This document shows positions 6,860 to 14,631 of a stretch of DNA of 26,415 nucleotides, in pieces (position 1 is the first letter of the stretch; each line of letters starts with the position of its first letter). Made by a program: the position numbers and the translations under genes. The notes under the pieces were generated by a model. That model had not been told where the DNA came from, did no database searches, and saw only the letters and a list, made by a program, of their open reading frames with translations. The DNA is from Clostridia bacterium (GTDB lineage: Bacteria; Bacillota; Clostridia; Oscillospirales; Acutalibacteraceae): positions 1 to 26,415 of the forward strand of contig CAAGHB010000071.1 in assembly GCA_900769535.1 (NCBI GenBank), read 5' to 3'.

Positions 6860-6888
6860 TCATATTATAGCACAGTGATTCATATTTT
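6860..6888 (+). promoter_or_regulatory. Sigma-E-type promoter of the spoIIIA operon
   Basis: TCATATT (6860-6866) and CATATTTT (6881-6888) are 14 bp apart, matching the sigma-E pattern KMATATT-N14/15-CATACANT except at one or two -10 bases. The start site would be near 6895, so an in-frame ATG at 6875 lies outside the transcript. spoIIIA is a known sigma-E operon in Bacillus. Confidence 0.8.
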
Positions 6889-6910
6889 ACAACAGGGGAG
6901 GAGGACAAGT

Positions 6911-7807
6911 ATGCTAAAATTCAACGAAGTTATCGAATACTTTGACTATAATCTACAATCATTGTTTAATAAAATTCCCTCAAAAATACGTCCTACTGTA
7001 ACAGAAATTCGCATAAAGGTAAACCAGCCGATTGTAATAATAACGCTGAATGGAAGATATTATTTAAGTAGCTGCGGACTGACCGATAGTTTGCATAATT
7101 GTTATAAAATTTCAAGAAACGAATTTAACGAATGCATAAAAAAAATGTGCAATTATTCATTTTTTGCCTTTGAAAATCAAATAAACGAGGGTTATTTAAC
7201 CCTCAAAAACGGACATAGGGTAGGGGTATGCGGTTATTTTTCAAATAATGGCGAGATAATTTCTTGTAATGATATTTATTCGGTCAATATACGAATCGCG
7301 AGACAAATTAAGTCATACGGAAAATATGTTGCCGACAAATTTCTTATTAGACGAAATCATTTGCTTATATCCGGTAAACCGGCATCAGGAAAGACAACCC
7401 TTATTCGCGACATTGCAACCGAACTGTCAGCGAATAAGGTTAAGGTGCTGATTTCCGATGAGCGAAACGAAATTGCCGCAGGTTCAAACGGAAAATACGA
7501 ATTTTCGCTTGGTCCGTTTTGTGACGTTATAAGTAATTGCAAAAAATCAGTAGCATCCGAAATCGCTATCAGAACAATGTCGCCCGACGTTATAATTTTT
7601 GATGAAATAGGACTTAATGATATCGAAACTATAAAGAAATTATCAAATTCAGGAGTTTATGTTATAGCTACGTTTCATAGCTTTAACGGCGATTTAAACA
7701 CATATATTCTAAATCAAATTTTAAGCGCCGGATTTAATCCTCTGATTATTCACCTCGATAAACCGGGTCAACCGCCAAGATACGATTACAGCTATGCAAA
7801 TGCTTAA
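6911..7807 (+). CDS. spoIIIAA: Stage III sporulation ATPase SpoIIIAA
   Basis: This is the cytoplasmic ATPase thought to power the SpoIIIA-SpoIIQ channel between mother cell and forespore; it resembles type II/IV secretion ATPases. The 298 residues have Walker A GKPASGKTT (about 155-163), Walker B DVIIFDEIG (about 226-234), and the family segments FAFENQINEGYLTLKNGHRVG and ISDERNEIA. I start at the ATG at 6911, which has a very strong GGGGAGGAGG upstream and lies after the sigma-E start site. It is the first gene of an eight-gene operon and overlaps spoIIIAB by 14 bp. Confidence 0.97.
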   Translation: MLKFNEVIEYFDYNLQSLFNKIPSKIRPTVTEIRIKVNQPIVIITLNGRYYLSSCGLTDSLHNCYKISRNEFNECIKKMCNYSFFAFENQINEGYLTLKNGHRVGVCGYFSNNGEIISCNDIYSVNIRIARQIKSYGKYVADKFLIRRNHLLISGKPASGKTTLIRDIATELSANKVKVLISDERNEIAAGSNGKYEFSLGPFCDVISNCKKSVASEIAIRTMSPDVIIFDEIGLNDIETIKKLSNSGVYVIATFHSFNGDLNTYILNQILSAGFNPLIIHLDKPGQPPRYDYSYANA

Positions 7808-8189
7808 AATGTGCGGAATCGTATTGATAAGTTTATGCCCGGTATCGATATCATTATATATTTATTATTCGCTGTGCAGGAGAATAAAATCAATTAAAAA
7901 GGTTTGTCGCGATTTAGAAGGGATAAGTTGCCTTTTATACATAAAATCAGGGGAATTTCAGCCATTTGACTATGATTTTCTCAATAAAAGCGAAATTGCT
8001 GTTTTGAATAATTTTTATAACAGTTTGACCTCGTCAAATTCGTCGCTCATAACCAATGAATGCAGCTGTTTAAAAAACGAATTCAACAATATTGAAAAAA
8101 TCGAGAACGATAATTTATTGCAAAAAGGAAAGATTGTACTTTCATTCGGAATATGCATTGGAATTACAATTTTTATTCTGCTTATTTGA
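7794..8189 (+). CDS. spoIIIAB: Stage III sporulation protein SpoIIIAB (short form)
   Basis: I assign this mainly from its place between spoIIIAA and spoIIIAC. The 131 residues have an N-terminal membrane segment (about 5-27), a soluble helical middle and a C-terminal membrane segment (about 113-131). That is the SpoIIIAB plan, related to GspF-like platform proteins. It is about 40 residues shorter than the 171-residue Bacillus protein, and the usual RP-rich and CPLG-type motifs are not obvious. The start could be the ATG at 7794 or 7803; both lie within the end of spoIIIAA, implying translational coupling. Confidence 0.8.
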   Translation: MQMLKMCGIVLISLCPVSISLYIYYSLCRRIKSIKKVCRDLEGISCLLYIKSGEFQPFDYDFLNKSEIAVLNNFYNSLTSSNSSLITNECSCLKNEFNNIEKIENDNLLQKGKIVLSFGICIGITIFILLI

Positions 8190-8207
8190 AAACAACGGAG
8201 GTAAATT

Positions 8208-8402
8208 ATGGACGTTGATTTTATATTTAAAATCGCCGCTATCGGTATTATTGTGGCTGTTTTCAATCAGCTGCTCATACGTTCCGGACGCGAGGACCAG
8301 GCAATGATGACCACAATAGCAGGGCTTATTGTTGTTATGATGATGATAATAGGTGAGATTAGCAACCTGTTTGATACGGTCAAAAAGATGTTTGATTTAT
8401 GA
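8208..8402 (+). CDS. spoIIIAC: Stage III sporulation protein SpoIIIAC
   Basis: This small membrane protein of 64 residues has two hydrophobic helices, around a central LLIRSGREDQA segment typical of SpoIIIAC. GGAGG lies 7 bases before the ATG. It is a mother-cell component of the feeding-tube channel. It overlaps spoIIIAD by 4 bp (ATGA), so the two are translationally coupled. Confidence 0.93.
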   Translation: MDVDFIFKIAAIGIIVAVFNQLLIRSGREDQAMMTTIAGLIVVMMMIIGEISNLFDTVKKMFDL

Positions 8403-8788
8403 GCATCATTTCACTAATTTTAATCTCGCTTATCGTTTCAATTTTAGCTGTTTTGTTAAAGCAGACGAGTCCAGCTTATTCCGTTATCTTAATAAGCGCT
8501 TATGTCATTATCCTATTATTCATTGGAGTAAATTGGTTCTATAATTCTACCGAAAACATTTTAGGCATGGTTGATTCGGTTGAATATGCTTCTGATTTCT
8601 TAAAAATATTGATAAAGGCGATTATAATTTGCATTTTATCTGATGTTACCTCTAATATTTGCAGGGATGCAGGGAGCAACTCGGTGGCAGTATGCATCGA
8701 TGTTGTAACAAAAATAATCCTGCTGTCGTTAGCATTACCGATAGCAGATAAGCTCGTTGAAATAATAAAAGGACTTTTTAATATATGA
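8399..8788 (+). CDS. spoIIIAD: Stage III sporulation protein SpoIIIAD
   Basis: The 129 residues form several membrane helices, with the family features LKQTSPAYSVILISAYVI near the N-terminus and DVTSNICRDAGSNSVA in the middle. It is related to SpoIIIAC and belongs to the same channel complex. It overlaps its neighbours by 4 bp on each side. Confidence 0.94.
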   Translation: MSIISLILISLIVSILAVLLKQTSPAYSVILISAYVIILLFIGVNWFYNSTENILGMVDSVEYASDFLKILIKAIIICILSDVTSNICRDAGSNSVAVCIDVVTKIILLSLALPIADKLVEIIKGLFNI

Positions 8789-9876
8789 AAAAAACTGTTA
8801 TTCTGGTGTTTTCGATTATAATCCTATTTTCATTTCCGCTAAACTGCTATGCTGAAAATGACCGATACAACTCGGTTTATGACTCCACTCCTGATGATAT
8901 AAAGGATATTTTAAACGAGTCGGAGTTTAATATTTCAACCCTTGAAGATCTTATTGAAACTGTACGCAATGAAGGAGTATTTTCGCTCATAGCGTTGGCA
9001 TTTTCTAATTATTCCTTGCCGTTTAAAACAATTACCACGTTGTTCATTTTTTCCTTAATCGGAGGGATTCTTGAACTATATATCGAAAAAACTGAAACAA
9101 GGAAGATGGCTCAAATTATTTATTCGTTCATAATTTGCCTAATTCTTGCTGAACCTCTTAAAAATTTGATATTGTCGGTCACGGATTGTCTTAATTCAGG
9201 CGGAGTATTTATGTTTTCGTTTCTGCCTGTTTTTGCATCGCTCATGATTACGTCAAGTCCTTCAACATCCGCTATTGCATATACATCTACTACATACTTT
9301 TTTACTGAAATTACAGTATTTATTTCTCGGTCGGTTTTGACCCCGCTTTCCACCTGTCTTTTTACAATGAGCGTAGTTTCGTCGGTTAGCGATAATATCT
9401 TTAAAAATTTACTCTCCGGTCTTAAAAAGCTGATTATATGGACACTTGGCCTGCTTACATCGATTTTTACTGCAATAACATCAATACAGTCAATAATTAC
9501 CTCTGCCGCCGATTCGGTTGCTATAAAAACAGGAAAATTTATTGTCGGCTCGTCGGTACCTGTTGTTGGTGGATACGTTAGCGAGGTGCTTAATACCGTA
9601 ATCGGCTCGGTGTCGATTATGAGGTCGGGAGTCGGGCTGTATGCAATAATCGTAATGAGTATTATGTTTATTCCGGTAATTGCAGAGCTTATTTTATGGA
9701 AAGTCGGAACACGCCTCTGCTTGCTGATAACGTTCGGAGACGAAAGCAATAACGGACTGACCGTTATTAACGCATTTGATGACGTAATATCGATTTTACT
9801 CTCGGTTACAATCTGTGTTTTAATCGGTATGATTCTGTCAATTTCTGCAATTATGGTTTTTGGTGGTGTGAAATGA
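8785..9876 (+). CDS. spoIIIAE: Stage III sporulation protein SpoIIIAE
   Basis: SpoIIIAE is the large polytopic membrane protein of the SpoIIIA complex, with a permease-like core. The 363 residues start with a signal peptide (KK, a hydrophobic stretch, then NCYAEND at about 20-26), followed by an extracytoplasmic segment and about seven hydrophobic helices. Family features include FLPVFASLM, the region around 200-270 and VVGGYVSEVLNTV. It overlaps spoIIIAD and spoIIIAF by 4 bp each. Confidence 0.95.
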   Translation: MKKTVILVFSIIILFSFPLNCYAENDRYNSVYDSTPDDIKDILNESEFNISTLEDLIETVRNEGVFSLIALAFSNYSLPFKTITTLFIFSLIGGILELYIEKTETRKMAQIIYSFIICLILAEPLKNLILSVTDCLNSGGVFMFSFLPVFASLMITSSPSTSAIAYTSTTYFFTEITVFISRSVLTPLSTCLFTMSVVSSVSDNIFKNLLSGLKKLIIWTLGLLTSIFTAITSIQSIITSAADSVAIKTGKFIVGSSVPVVGGYVSEVLNTVIGSVSIMRSGVGLYAIIVMSIMFIPVIAELILWKVGTRLCLLITFGDESNNGLTVINAFDDVISILLSVTICVLIGMILSISAIMVFGGVK

Positions 9877-10277
9877 ACAGTATTAACGCATCACTTATCT
9901 CTATATCGATAGTATCGACAGTCATTGCGGTAATATCAATTTGTTTTCCTAATAACAAATATCGGTGTCTTTTGATTACATTATCAAAAATAATTATTGT
10001 ATCAATTATCATATTATCATTAACGTCGATAGACTTTAATTTTAATTTTAATAATACTGAAATCACAGTTAATGAAAGTCTATTTAATGACATGGTTAAC
10101 GATAAAATTAAAACGGATATAAACGAATATGTTGAAACCGTTTACGACACTACTTGTGAAACTGAAATAAACAACAGTGAAATTATTTTATATATATCAC
10201 AAGGCGATGAAAATCAGATTAAAAATGCAGTATATCAAAAATTCGGTCTTGAATGCAGGGTGAAAAATATTGAATAA
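9873..10277 (+). CDS. spoIIIAF: Stage III sporulation protein SpoIIIAF
   Basis: The 134 residues have two N-terminal membrane helices (about 4-24 and 31-50) and a small soluble domain, the SpoIIIAF plan; the soluble part of the family has a ring-building-like fold. The sequence is divergent, so the call rests on topology, length and position. It overlaps spoIIIAE by 4 bp and spoIIIAG by 8 bp. Confidence 0.88.
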   Translation: MNSINASLISISIVSTVIAVISICFPNNKYRCLLITLSKIIIVSIIILSLTSIDFNFNFNNTEITVNESLFNDMVNDKIKTDINEYVETVYDTTCETEINNSEIILYISQGDENQIKNAVYQKFGLECRVKNIE

Positions 10278-10818
10278 CGGATTAAAAATTTTATTAAATA
10301 ACAAAAAGGTATCAATGACCATATTCATAATCGGGATTGCAGGGATTTTTCTGATATTTATTTCCGACTTTTTCGGTGGTAATGATACCGAAAAAACATC
10401 TCAAAAGGTTGATATTGAGCTTTCAGAAAACGAATACTGCTCAATGATTGAATCGAAAGTAGAAGAAATTTTAAAATCAATGACCGGAAATAACGAATCA
10501 AAGGTAATAGTTACACTTGATTCGTCGTATGAATATGTATATCTTAACGAAAAGGACATTTCAAACGACTATACAAACGAAAATAATTCAGAGACAAAAA
10601 AGAAGGATAATTCAAGCGAAAAATATATTATTGTCGAGGATTCATCAGGCAACGAAAACGCACTTATCGTAACTACCTTATCACCCAAAATAAGAGGTGT
10701 TGTAATCATTTATCATTATGACGGCGGTGACATATCCGATGAAATAAAATCGGCAATGATGGCTGCACTTGACATTAGCAGTAGTAAAATTTATGTATCA
10801 AAATCCAATAAAAATTAA
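10270..10818 (+). CDS. spoIIIAG: Stage III sporulation protein SpoIIIAG
   Basis: SpoIIIAG forms the large ring of the feeding-tube channel in the intermembrane space. The 182 residues have one membrane helix (about 15-35), a linker, and a C-terminal domain with the SpoIIIAG pattern: VEEILKSMTGNNESKVIVTLDSS..., KYIIVEDSSGNENALIV and PKIRGVVI. A lysine-, asparagine- and serine-rich insertion lies near residues 100-118. The start is a TTG preceded by AGGGTG inside spoIIIAF. Confidence 0.93.
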   Translation: MNNGLKILLNNKKVSMTIFIIGIAGIFLIFISDFFGGNDTEKTSQKVDIELSENEYCSMIESKVEEILKSMTGNNESKVIVTLDSSYEYVYLNEKDISNDYTNENNSETKKKDNSSEKYIIVEDSSGNENALIVTTLSPKIRGVVIIYHYDGGDISDEIKSAMMAALDISSSKIYVSKSNKN

Positions 10819-10832
10819 AGGGGATATAATTT

Positions 10833-11366
10833 ATGCGTAAATCTGTTATCATCAATAAAAAATCAATTGTAATGTGCGGTCTCGCACTTGCTCTTTCTGC
10901 CGCAATTTATCTTAATTGGCAATATCAGGATAACGGCGCCGCCTCAAAGTCTAATAAAGATGACAGCGATTTGGGTAAGTCAATCTATGTAAACAACACA
11001 GTTTCTATTGAAGAAGAAAAGGATTATTTTTCAACAGCAGTAAATGACAGAGAAAAATCGAGAAAAAATACGATAGCCGAGCTAAATGAAATAATCAGCG
11101 ATAAAAATTCCTCCTCAGATGCTAAGCAGAAGGCGGAAAAAAACAAAAATACAATAGCACTAAATATTGAAAAAGAAGCGAATATTGAAACCTTAATAAA
11201 GGCAAAAGGATTCGAAAAATGTATAGCTGTGATTAACGAAAAAAGCGCAAATATTATTATAAAAGCAAAGGAAGTCACATCCCGGCAAACCCTTCAAATC
11301 AATGAAATAGTCAGCGAACAAACCGATTTTACATCAGAAAACATTAAAATTATTGCAATTGAGTAA
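10833..11366 (+). CDS. spoIIIAH: Stage III sporulation protein SpoIIIAH
   Basis: SpoIIIAH spans the mother-cell membrane and binds SpoIIQ of the forespore. The 177 residues begin with MRKSVIINKKSIV and one membrane helix (about 11-27), then a charged helix-rich linker (about 60-120) and a C-terminal ring-building domain with GFEKCIAVINEKSANIIIKA. AAAGGGGAT precedes the ATG. It is the last gene of the operon; no intrinsic terminator separates it from the next gene, which has its own promoter. No spoIIQ is in the window. Confidence 0.94.
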   Translation: MRKSVIINKKSIVMCGLALALSAAIYLNWQYQDNGAASKSNKDDSDLGKSIYVNNTVSIEEEKDYFSTAVNDREKSRKNTIAELNEIISDKNSSSDAKQKAEKNKNTIALNIEKEANIETLIKAKGFEKCIAVINEKSANIIIKAKEVTSRQTLQINEIVSEQTDFTSENIKIIAIE

Positions 11367-11373
11367 AAAATAG

Positions 11374-11401
11374 TTGTTTTACCAAGTTTTTGTGTTATAA
11401 T
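11374..11401 (+). promoter_or_regulatory. Sigma-A-type promoter of the Asp23 gene
   Basis: TTGTTT (11374-11379) and TATAAT (11396-11401) are 16 bp apart, with an extended -10 TGT just upstream. It separates vegetative transcription of the following gene from the sporulation operon. Confidence 0.65.
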
Positions 11402-11423
11402 ACTTAAAAAGGAGGTTTTTTTC

Positions 11424-11771
11424 ATGGGATACAAGAATGATACAGGTATTGCTATTTCAGAGGACGTTATTACAAAAATGGTTGCAACAGCCGTACTTGA
11501 AGTTGAGGGAATTGCCGATTTGGCAATAAAACCTACAAATATAAAAGGTCTTATTAGAGGAAAATCGGCAAAATCAGTAATTGCCAAATTTAGCAACAAC
11601 GCTATGTATATCGATGTTTTTGTTAAATTAAAAGAGGGAGCAGAAATCGTATCTGTTTGCGAAAATGCTCAAAAAACTATAAAAGAAACACTTCAAAATA
11701 TGACGGGTAAAGCCGTTACAAAGGTTAATATCCACGTAGTTGATATTGAAATCAACGAAGAAGATAAATAA
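11424..11771 (+). CDS. Asp23/Gls24 family protein (YqhY-like)
   Basis: The 115 residues match the Asp23/Gls24 envelope-stress family throughout, with GIAISEDVITKMVATAVLEVEGIADL near the N-terminus, VFVKLKEGAEI in the middle and VTKVNIHVVDIEI at the end. In Bacillus the equivalent gene yqhY sits just upstream of nusB, as here, and has been linked to control of fatty-acid synthesis. No acc genes are present in this window. AAGGAGG precedes the ATG, and a terminator follows. Confidence 0.93.
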   Translation: MGYKNDTGIAISEDVITKMVATAVLEVEGIADLAIKPTNIKGLIRGKSAKSVIAKFSNNAMYIDVFVKLKEGAEIVSVCENAQKTIKETLQNMTGKAVTKVNIHVVDIEINEEDK

Positions 11772-11790
11772 GCAATAAATTACTAAAAAA

Positions 11791-11820
11791 ACGATGCAAT
11801 TTTGCATCGTTCTTTTTTTA
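11791..11820 (+). terminator. Terminator after the Asp23 gene
   Basis: ACGATGCA and TGCATCGT form a perfect 8-bp stem around ATTT, followed by a T-rich run. Confidence 0.9.
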
Positions 11821-11828
11821 TATCCTTA

Positions 11829-11857
11829 TTGCATTTTTTTTGCATATAATGTATAAT
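11829..11857 (+). promoter_or_regulatory. Sigma-A-type promoter of the nusB-recN gene run
   Basis: TTGCAT (11829-11834) and TATAAT (11852-11857) are 17 bp apart. A second TATAAT at 11845 has no suitable -35. I see no further terminator until after recN, so this promoter may drive ten genes. Confidence 0.65.
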
Positions 11858-11893
11858 ATTTTAGATAATCAATGAAAGGTTGTTTAAAGTTTT

Positions 11894-12289
11894 ATGATTC
11901 GTACTGAGGCGAGAGAAAAAGCATTTGCAATTATATTTGAAAAATCTATAAATGACGAGCCGGCATCAGCGCTTATAGCTATGTCAGAGGAATGTAACGG
12001 CGTTAAAATCAATGCCTTTGCAACCGGGCTGATTAACGGCGTTATTGATAATATTGAAATAATTGACGATAAAATTTCACAGAATTTAAAAGGGTGGAGT
12101 GTTGGCAGAATTTCAAAAACAGCCCTGGCAATTCTTCGTTTGGCTGTTTATGAAATCAACTTTTGCGACGAAACTCCGGACGGCGTTGCAGCTAATGAAG
12201 CAGTCGAATTGGCAAAGAAATATTGCGGCGATGACGAGCCCTCCTTTATTAACGGAATTTTAGGCGCAATAATTAAGTCGAAGTCATGA
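11894..12289 (+). CDS. nusB: Transcription antitermination factor NusB
   Basis: NusB binds boxA RNA with NusE (S10) and supports rRNA transcription. The 131 residues show the family start RTEAREKAFAIIFE, the middle WSVGRISKTALAILRLAVYEI and the end GVAANEAVELAKKYCGDDEPSFINGIL. It is first in a long operon, and its stop overlaps the start of the next gene by 4 bp. Its own ribosome binding site is weak (AAAGG about 14 bases away). Confidence 0.97.
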   Translation: MIRTEAREKAFAIIFEKSINDEPASALIAMSEECNGVKINAFATGLINGVIDNIEIIDDKISQNLKGWSVGRISKTALAILRLAVYEINFCDETPDGVAANEAVELAKKYCGDDEPSFINGILGAIIKSKS

Positions 12290-13215
12290 TTTTAGGCATT
12301 GATACGAGCAACTATACAACTTCTGTCGCATTATATGACGACAAAAATAACATTGCGTATAATTTCAAAAAGCTCCTGCCTGTAAAGGTCGGCGAAAAAG
12401 GTCTAAGACAGAGTGACGCCGTCTTTCACCACACTATGCAGATTCGTGAGCTTTTAAAAGAAGCGTTTAATATTACTACCGATATTTCATCTGTCGGCGT
12501 TTCTGTTTCACCTTGTGACGACGAAAAGAGTTATATGCCATGCTTTATGGTCGGTCAAACGGTTGCAGAGGCAATTTCCGGCTCGCTTAATGCGAATTTA
12601 TTCACCTTTTCGCATCAAAGAGGTCATGTTGCCGCAGCTCTTTATTCGTGCAATAAACTAAATTTGATAAACGAAAAATTTATTGCCTTTCATTTTTCAG
12701 GCGGTACCAGCGACGCACTCATTGTAACAACCGACGATGAAAAGATAATAAAATGCGATGTTATCGCAAGGTCGAGCGACTTAAAGGCTGGACAGGCAAT
12801 TGACAGAGCAGGGGTTTTACTCGGGCTTCCTTTTCCTTGCGGAAAATATATTAACGAACTTGCCGTAAACAGCTCAGCCGAATTTAAAATTAAACCATCG
12901 TTTGACGGGCTCAATCCCAGCTTTTCGGGTGTTGAAAACAAGTGTATTAAAATGCATAACGAAGGTGCAGGTAACGAGGATATTGCAAAATATACAATCA
13001 GCTATACTCTTTCGGTTGTTGATAAAATGACCGAAATGATTTTGAATAAATTCGGTCAACTTCCACTTATTTATGCAGGCGGAGTTATGAGCAATTCTAT
13101 AATAAGAAAATATATGACCGATAAATATGATTGCAGCTTTGCCGAACCTCAATATTCATCAGATAATGCAGTTGGAATTGCCGTTTTGGCCGCGTTAAAG
13201 GAGAAACAAATATGA
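12286..13215 (+). CDS. Divergent TsaD/Kae1-like paralogue
   Basis: The 309 residues have the ASKHA-type fold of TsaD (Gcp/Kae1), the protein that makes the t6A modification of tRNA. The start MILGIDTSNYTTSVAL, metal-site histidines H110 and H114 in SHQRGH, SGGTSD (138-143; usually SGGHT), GGVMSN (about 265-270; usually GGVAAN) and D293-N294 are all present. The usual GPGLxGSLLVG stretch is replaced by SVSPCDDEKSYMPCFMVG. A canonical tsaD ends this window, so this is a second, diverged copy. It overlaps both nusB and xseA by 4 bp, so it is firmly part of the operon. Function is unknown; peptidase M22 labels for this family are historical. Confidence 0.8.
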   Translation: MILGIDTSNYTTSVALYDDKNNIAYNFKKLLPVKVGEKGLRQSDAVFHHTMQIRELLKEAFNITTDISSVGVSVSPCDDEKSYMPCFMVGQTVAEAISGSLNANLFTFSHQRGHVAAALYSCNKLNLINEKFIAFHFSGGTSDALIVTTDDEKIIKCDVIARSSDLKAGQAIDRAGVLLGLPFPCGKYINELAVNSSAEFKIKPSFDGLNPSFSGVENKCIKMHNEGAGNEDIAKYTISYTLSVVDKMTEMILNKFGQLPLIYAGGVMSNSIIRKYMTDKYDCSFAEPQYSSDNAVGIAVLAALKEKQI

Positions 13216-14435
13216 GTAATGACAGACTTACTTATACCGTTTCACAGCTTAATAATTACGTTAAAAATATTATTGATAACGACCCCTATCTCAACTACAT
13301 TTATGTAGTCGGAGAGATTTCAAATTTTACCAATCATTATAAAACCGGCCATTTTTACCTCACCTTAAAGGACGAAAAGGCCGCAATTAAAGCGGTTATG
13401 TTCCGTTCCAGCGCATCAAAGATAAAATTCGAACCGCAAAACGGCATGAAGGTAATTTGCAGGGGCAGAGCTTCACTTTTTGAGAGGGACGGCAGTTTTC
13501 AATTTTATATTGATGATATGCAACCCGACGGAGTAGGCGCATTACAAATCGCCTTTGAACAGCTTGTCGAAAAACTGAAAAGCGAAGGCCTGTTTGACGA
13601 AAAGTATAAAAAACCAATACCGCAATATCCTGAAAAAATTGCAGTAATTACATCTCCGACAGGCGCAGCAATTCAGGATATTACTAATGTATTAACGCGG
13701 CGCTTTCCATGCGCCGAGATGATTATGTGTCCCGTTTTGGTTCAAGGGGACGGAGCTGCCGAACAGCTTATTGAAGCCGTAAAAACAGTCAATGAATTAA
13801 ATGCGGCTGATGTTATCATTATCGGCAGAGGAGGCGGCTCAATTGAGGATTTATGGGCATTCAATGATGAAGAATTAGCTCGCGAAATATTTAATTCGAA
13901 AATTCCTGTAATTTCTGCTGTTGGACACGAAATTGATTACACAATATCCGACTTTGTTGCCGATTTAAGAGCTCCGACTCCTTCTGCGGCAGCTGAACTT
14001 GCCGTTCCTGATATTTCGGACGTTAGATATCTTCTCGCAAAAACAGAGAATAATCTTATTACTGCATATTCAAATAGCTTAAATCAGCTCAAATCACGGC
14101 TAAAATTCTTTGCGGAAAATTATGTACTGAAAAATCCTGAGAATTATATCTCAAAAATCAGAGAAAAACTCAATTTCACAATTACAGGTCTAAAATCCGC
14201 CTATGCTAATATTTTGCACAGCGAAAAGGGGAAATTTGCTGAATATTGCGCGAAATTGAATACGCTAAGCCCACTTGCGACCATATCGCGAGGATATTCC
14301 GTGGCATATTCCGATGATAAACTTATCAAATCGGTGGATTCATTGTCGGTCGGTGATGACCTGGTTATAGTTCTTTCTGACGGAAATGCCGAATGTGCTG
14401 TAAAATCAATTACTAAGGAGAATACTAATGAGTGA
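13212..14435 (+). CDS. xseA: Exodeoxyribonuclease VII large subunit
   Basis: XseA is the catalytic subunit of exonuclease VII, which degrades single-stranded DNA from both ends. The 407 residues contain the N-terminal OB fold (about 5-105), the catalytic domain with AVITSPTGAAIQDI, GRGGGSIEDLWAFNDE and AVGHEIDYTISDFVAD, and the coiled-coil-rich C-terminal part with ISRGYSVAYSDDK. Overlaps of 4 and 8 bp with its neighbours point to translational coupling with xseB. Confidence 0.98.
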   Translation: MSNDRLTYTVSQLNNYVKNIIDNDPYLNYIYVVGEISNFTNHYKTGHFYLTLKDEKAAIKAVMFRSSASKIKFEPQNGMKVICRGRASLFERDGSFQFYIDDMQPDGVGALQIAFEQLVEKLKSEGLFDEKYKKPIPQYPEKIAVITSPTGAAIQDITNVLTRRFPCAEMIMCPVLVQGDGAAEQLIEAVKTVNELNAADVIIIGRGGGSIEDLWAFNDEELAREIFNSKIPVISAVGHEIDYTISDFVADLRAPTPSAAAELAVPDISDVRYLLAKTENNLITAYSNSLNQLKSRLKFFAENYVLKNPENYISKIREKLNFTITGLKSAYANILHSEKGKFAEYCAKLNTLSPLATISRGYSVAYSDDKLIKSVDSLSVGDDLVIVLSDGNAECAVKSITKENTNE

Positions 14436-14631
14436 AAAGAAATTCAGCGAAATGATTTCACGATTAGAAGAAATTGTAAACATCCTTGAAAAAGGTGATT
14501 GCGAGCTTGAAACCTCAATGGAATTATTTGACGAGGGAACTTCACTTGCGAAAATTTGCAATGAAAAACTTAATAATGCTCAGCTGAAAATCACAAATTT
14601 AAACGAAATTAAGTCAGAGGATAATGAATAA
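14428..14631 (+). CDS. xseB: Exodeoxyribonuclease VII small subunit
   Basis: The 67 residues form the expected pair of helices with FSEMISRLEEIVNILEKGDCELETSMELFDEG, the family signature spread over positions 6-36. Several XseB copies bind each XseA. It starts inside xseA (AAGGAG upstream) and its stop overlaps the ispA start by one base. Confidence 0.96.
   Translation: MSEKKFSEMISRLEEIVNILEKGDCELETSMELFDEGTSLAKICNEKLNNAQLKITNLNEIKSEDNE

Noticed and set aside
6875..6910. Upstream ATG for spoIIIAA
   Set aside because: It falls within the sigma-E-type promoter, before the predicted transcript start, and lacks a ribosome binding site; the ATG at 6911 has a very strong one.
9120..9749. 209-residue minus-strand frame opposite spoIIIAE
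   Set aside because: It lies wholly antisense to a well-supported gene and has no recognisable domain; its length follows from codon bias on the real strand.
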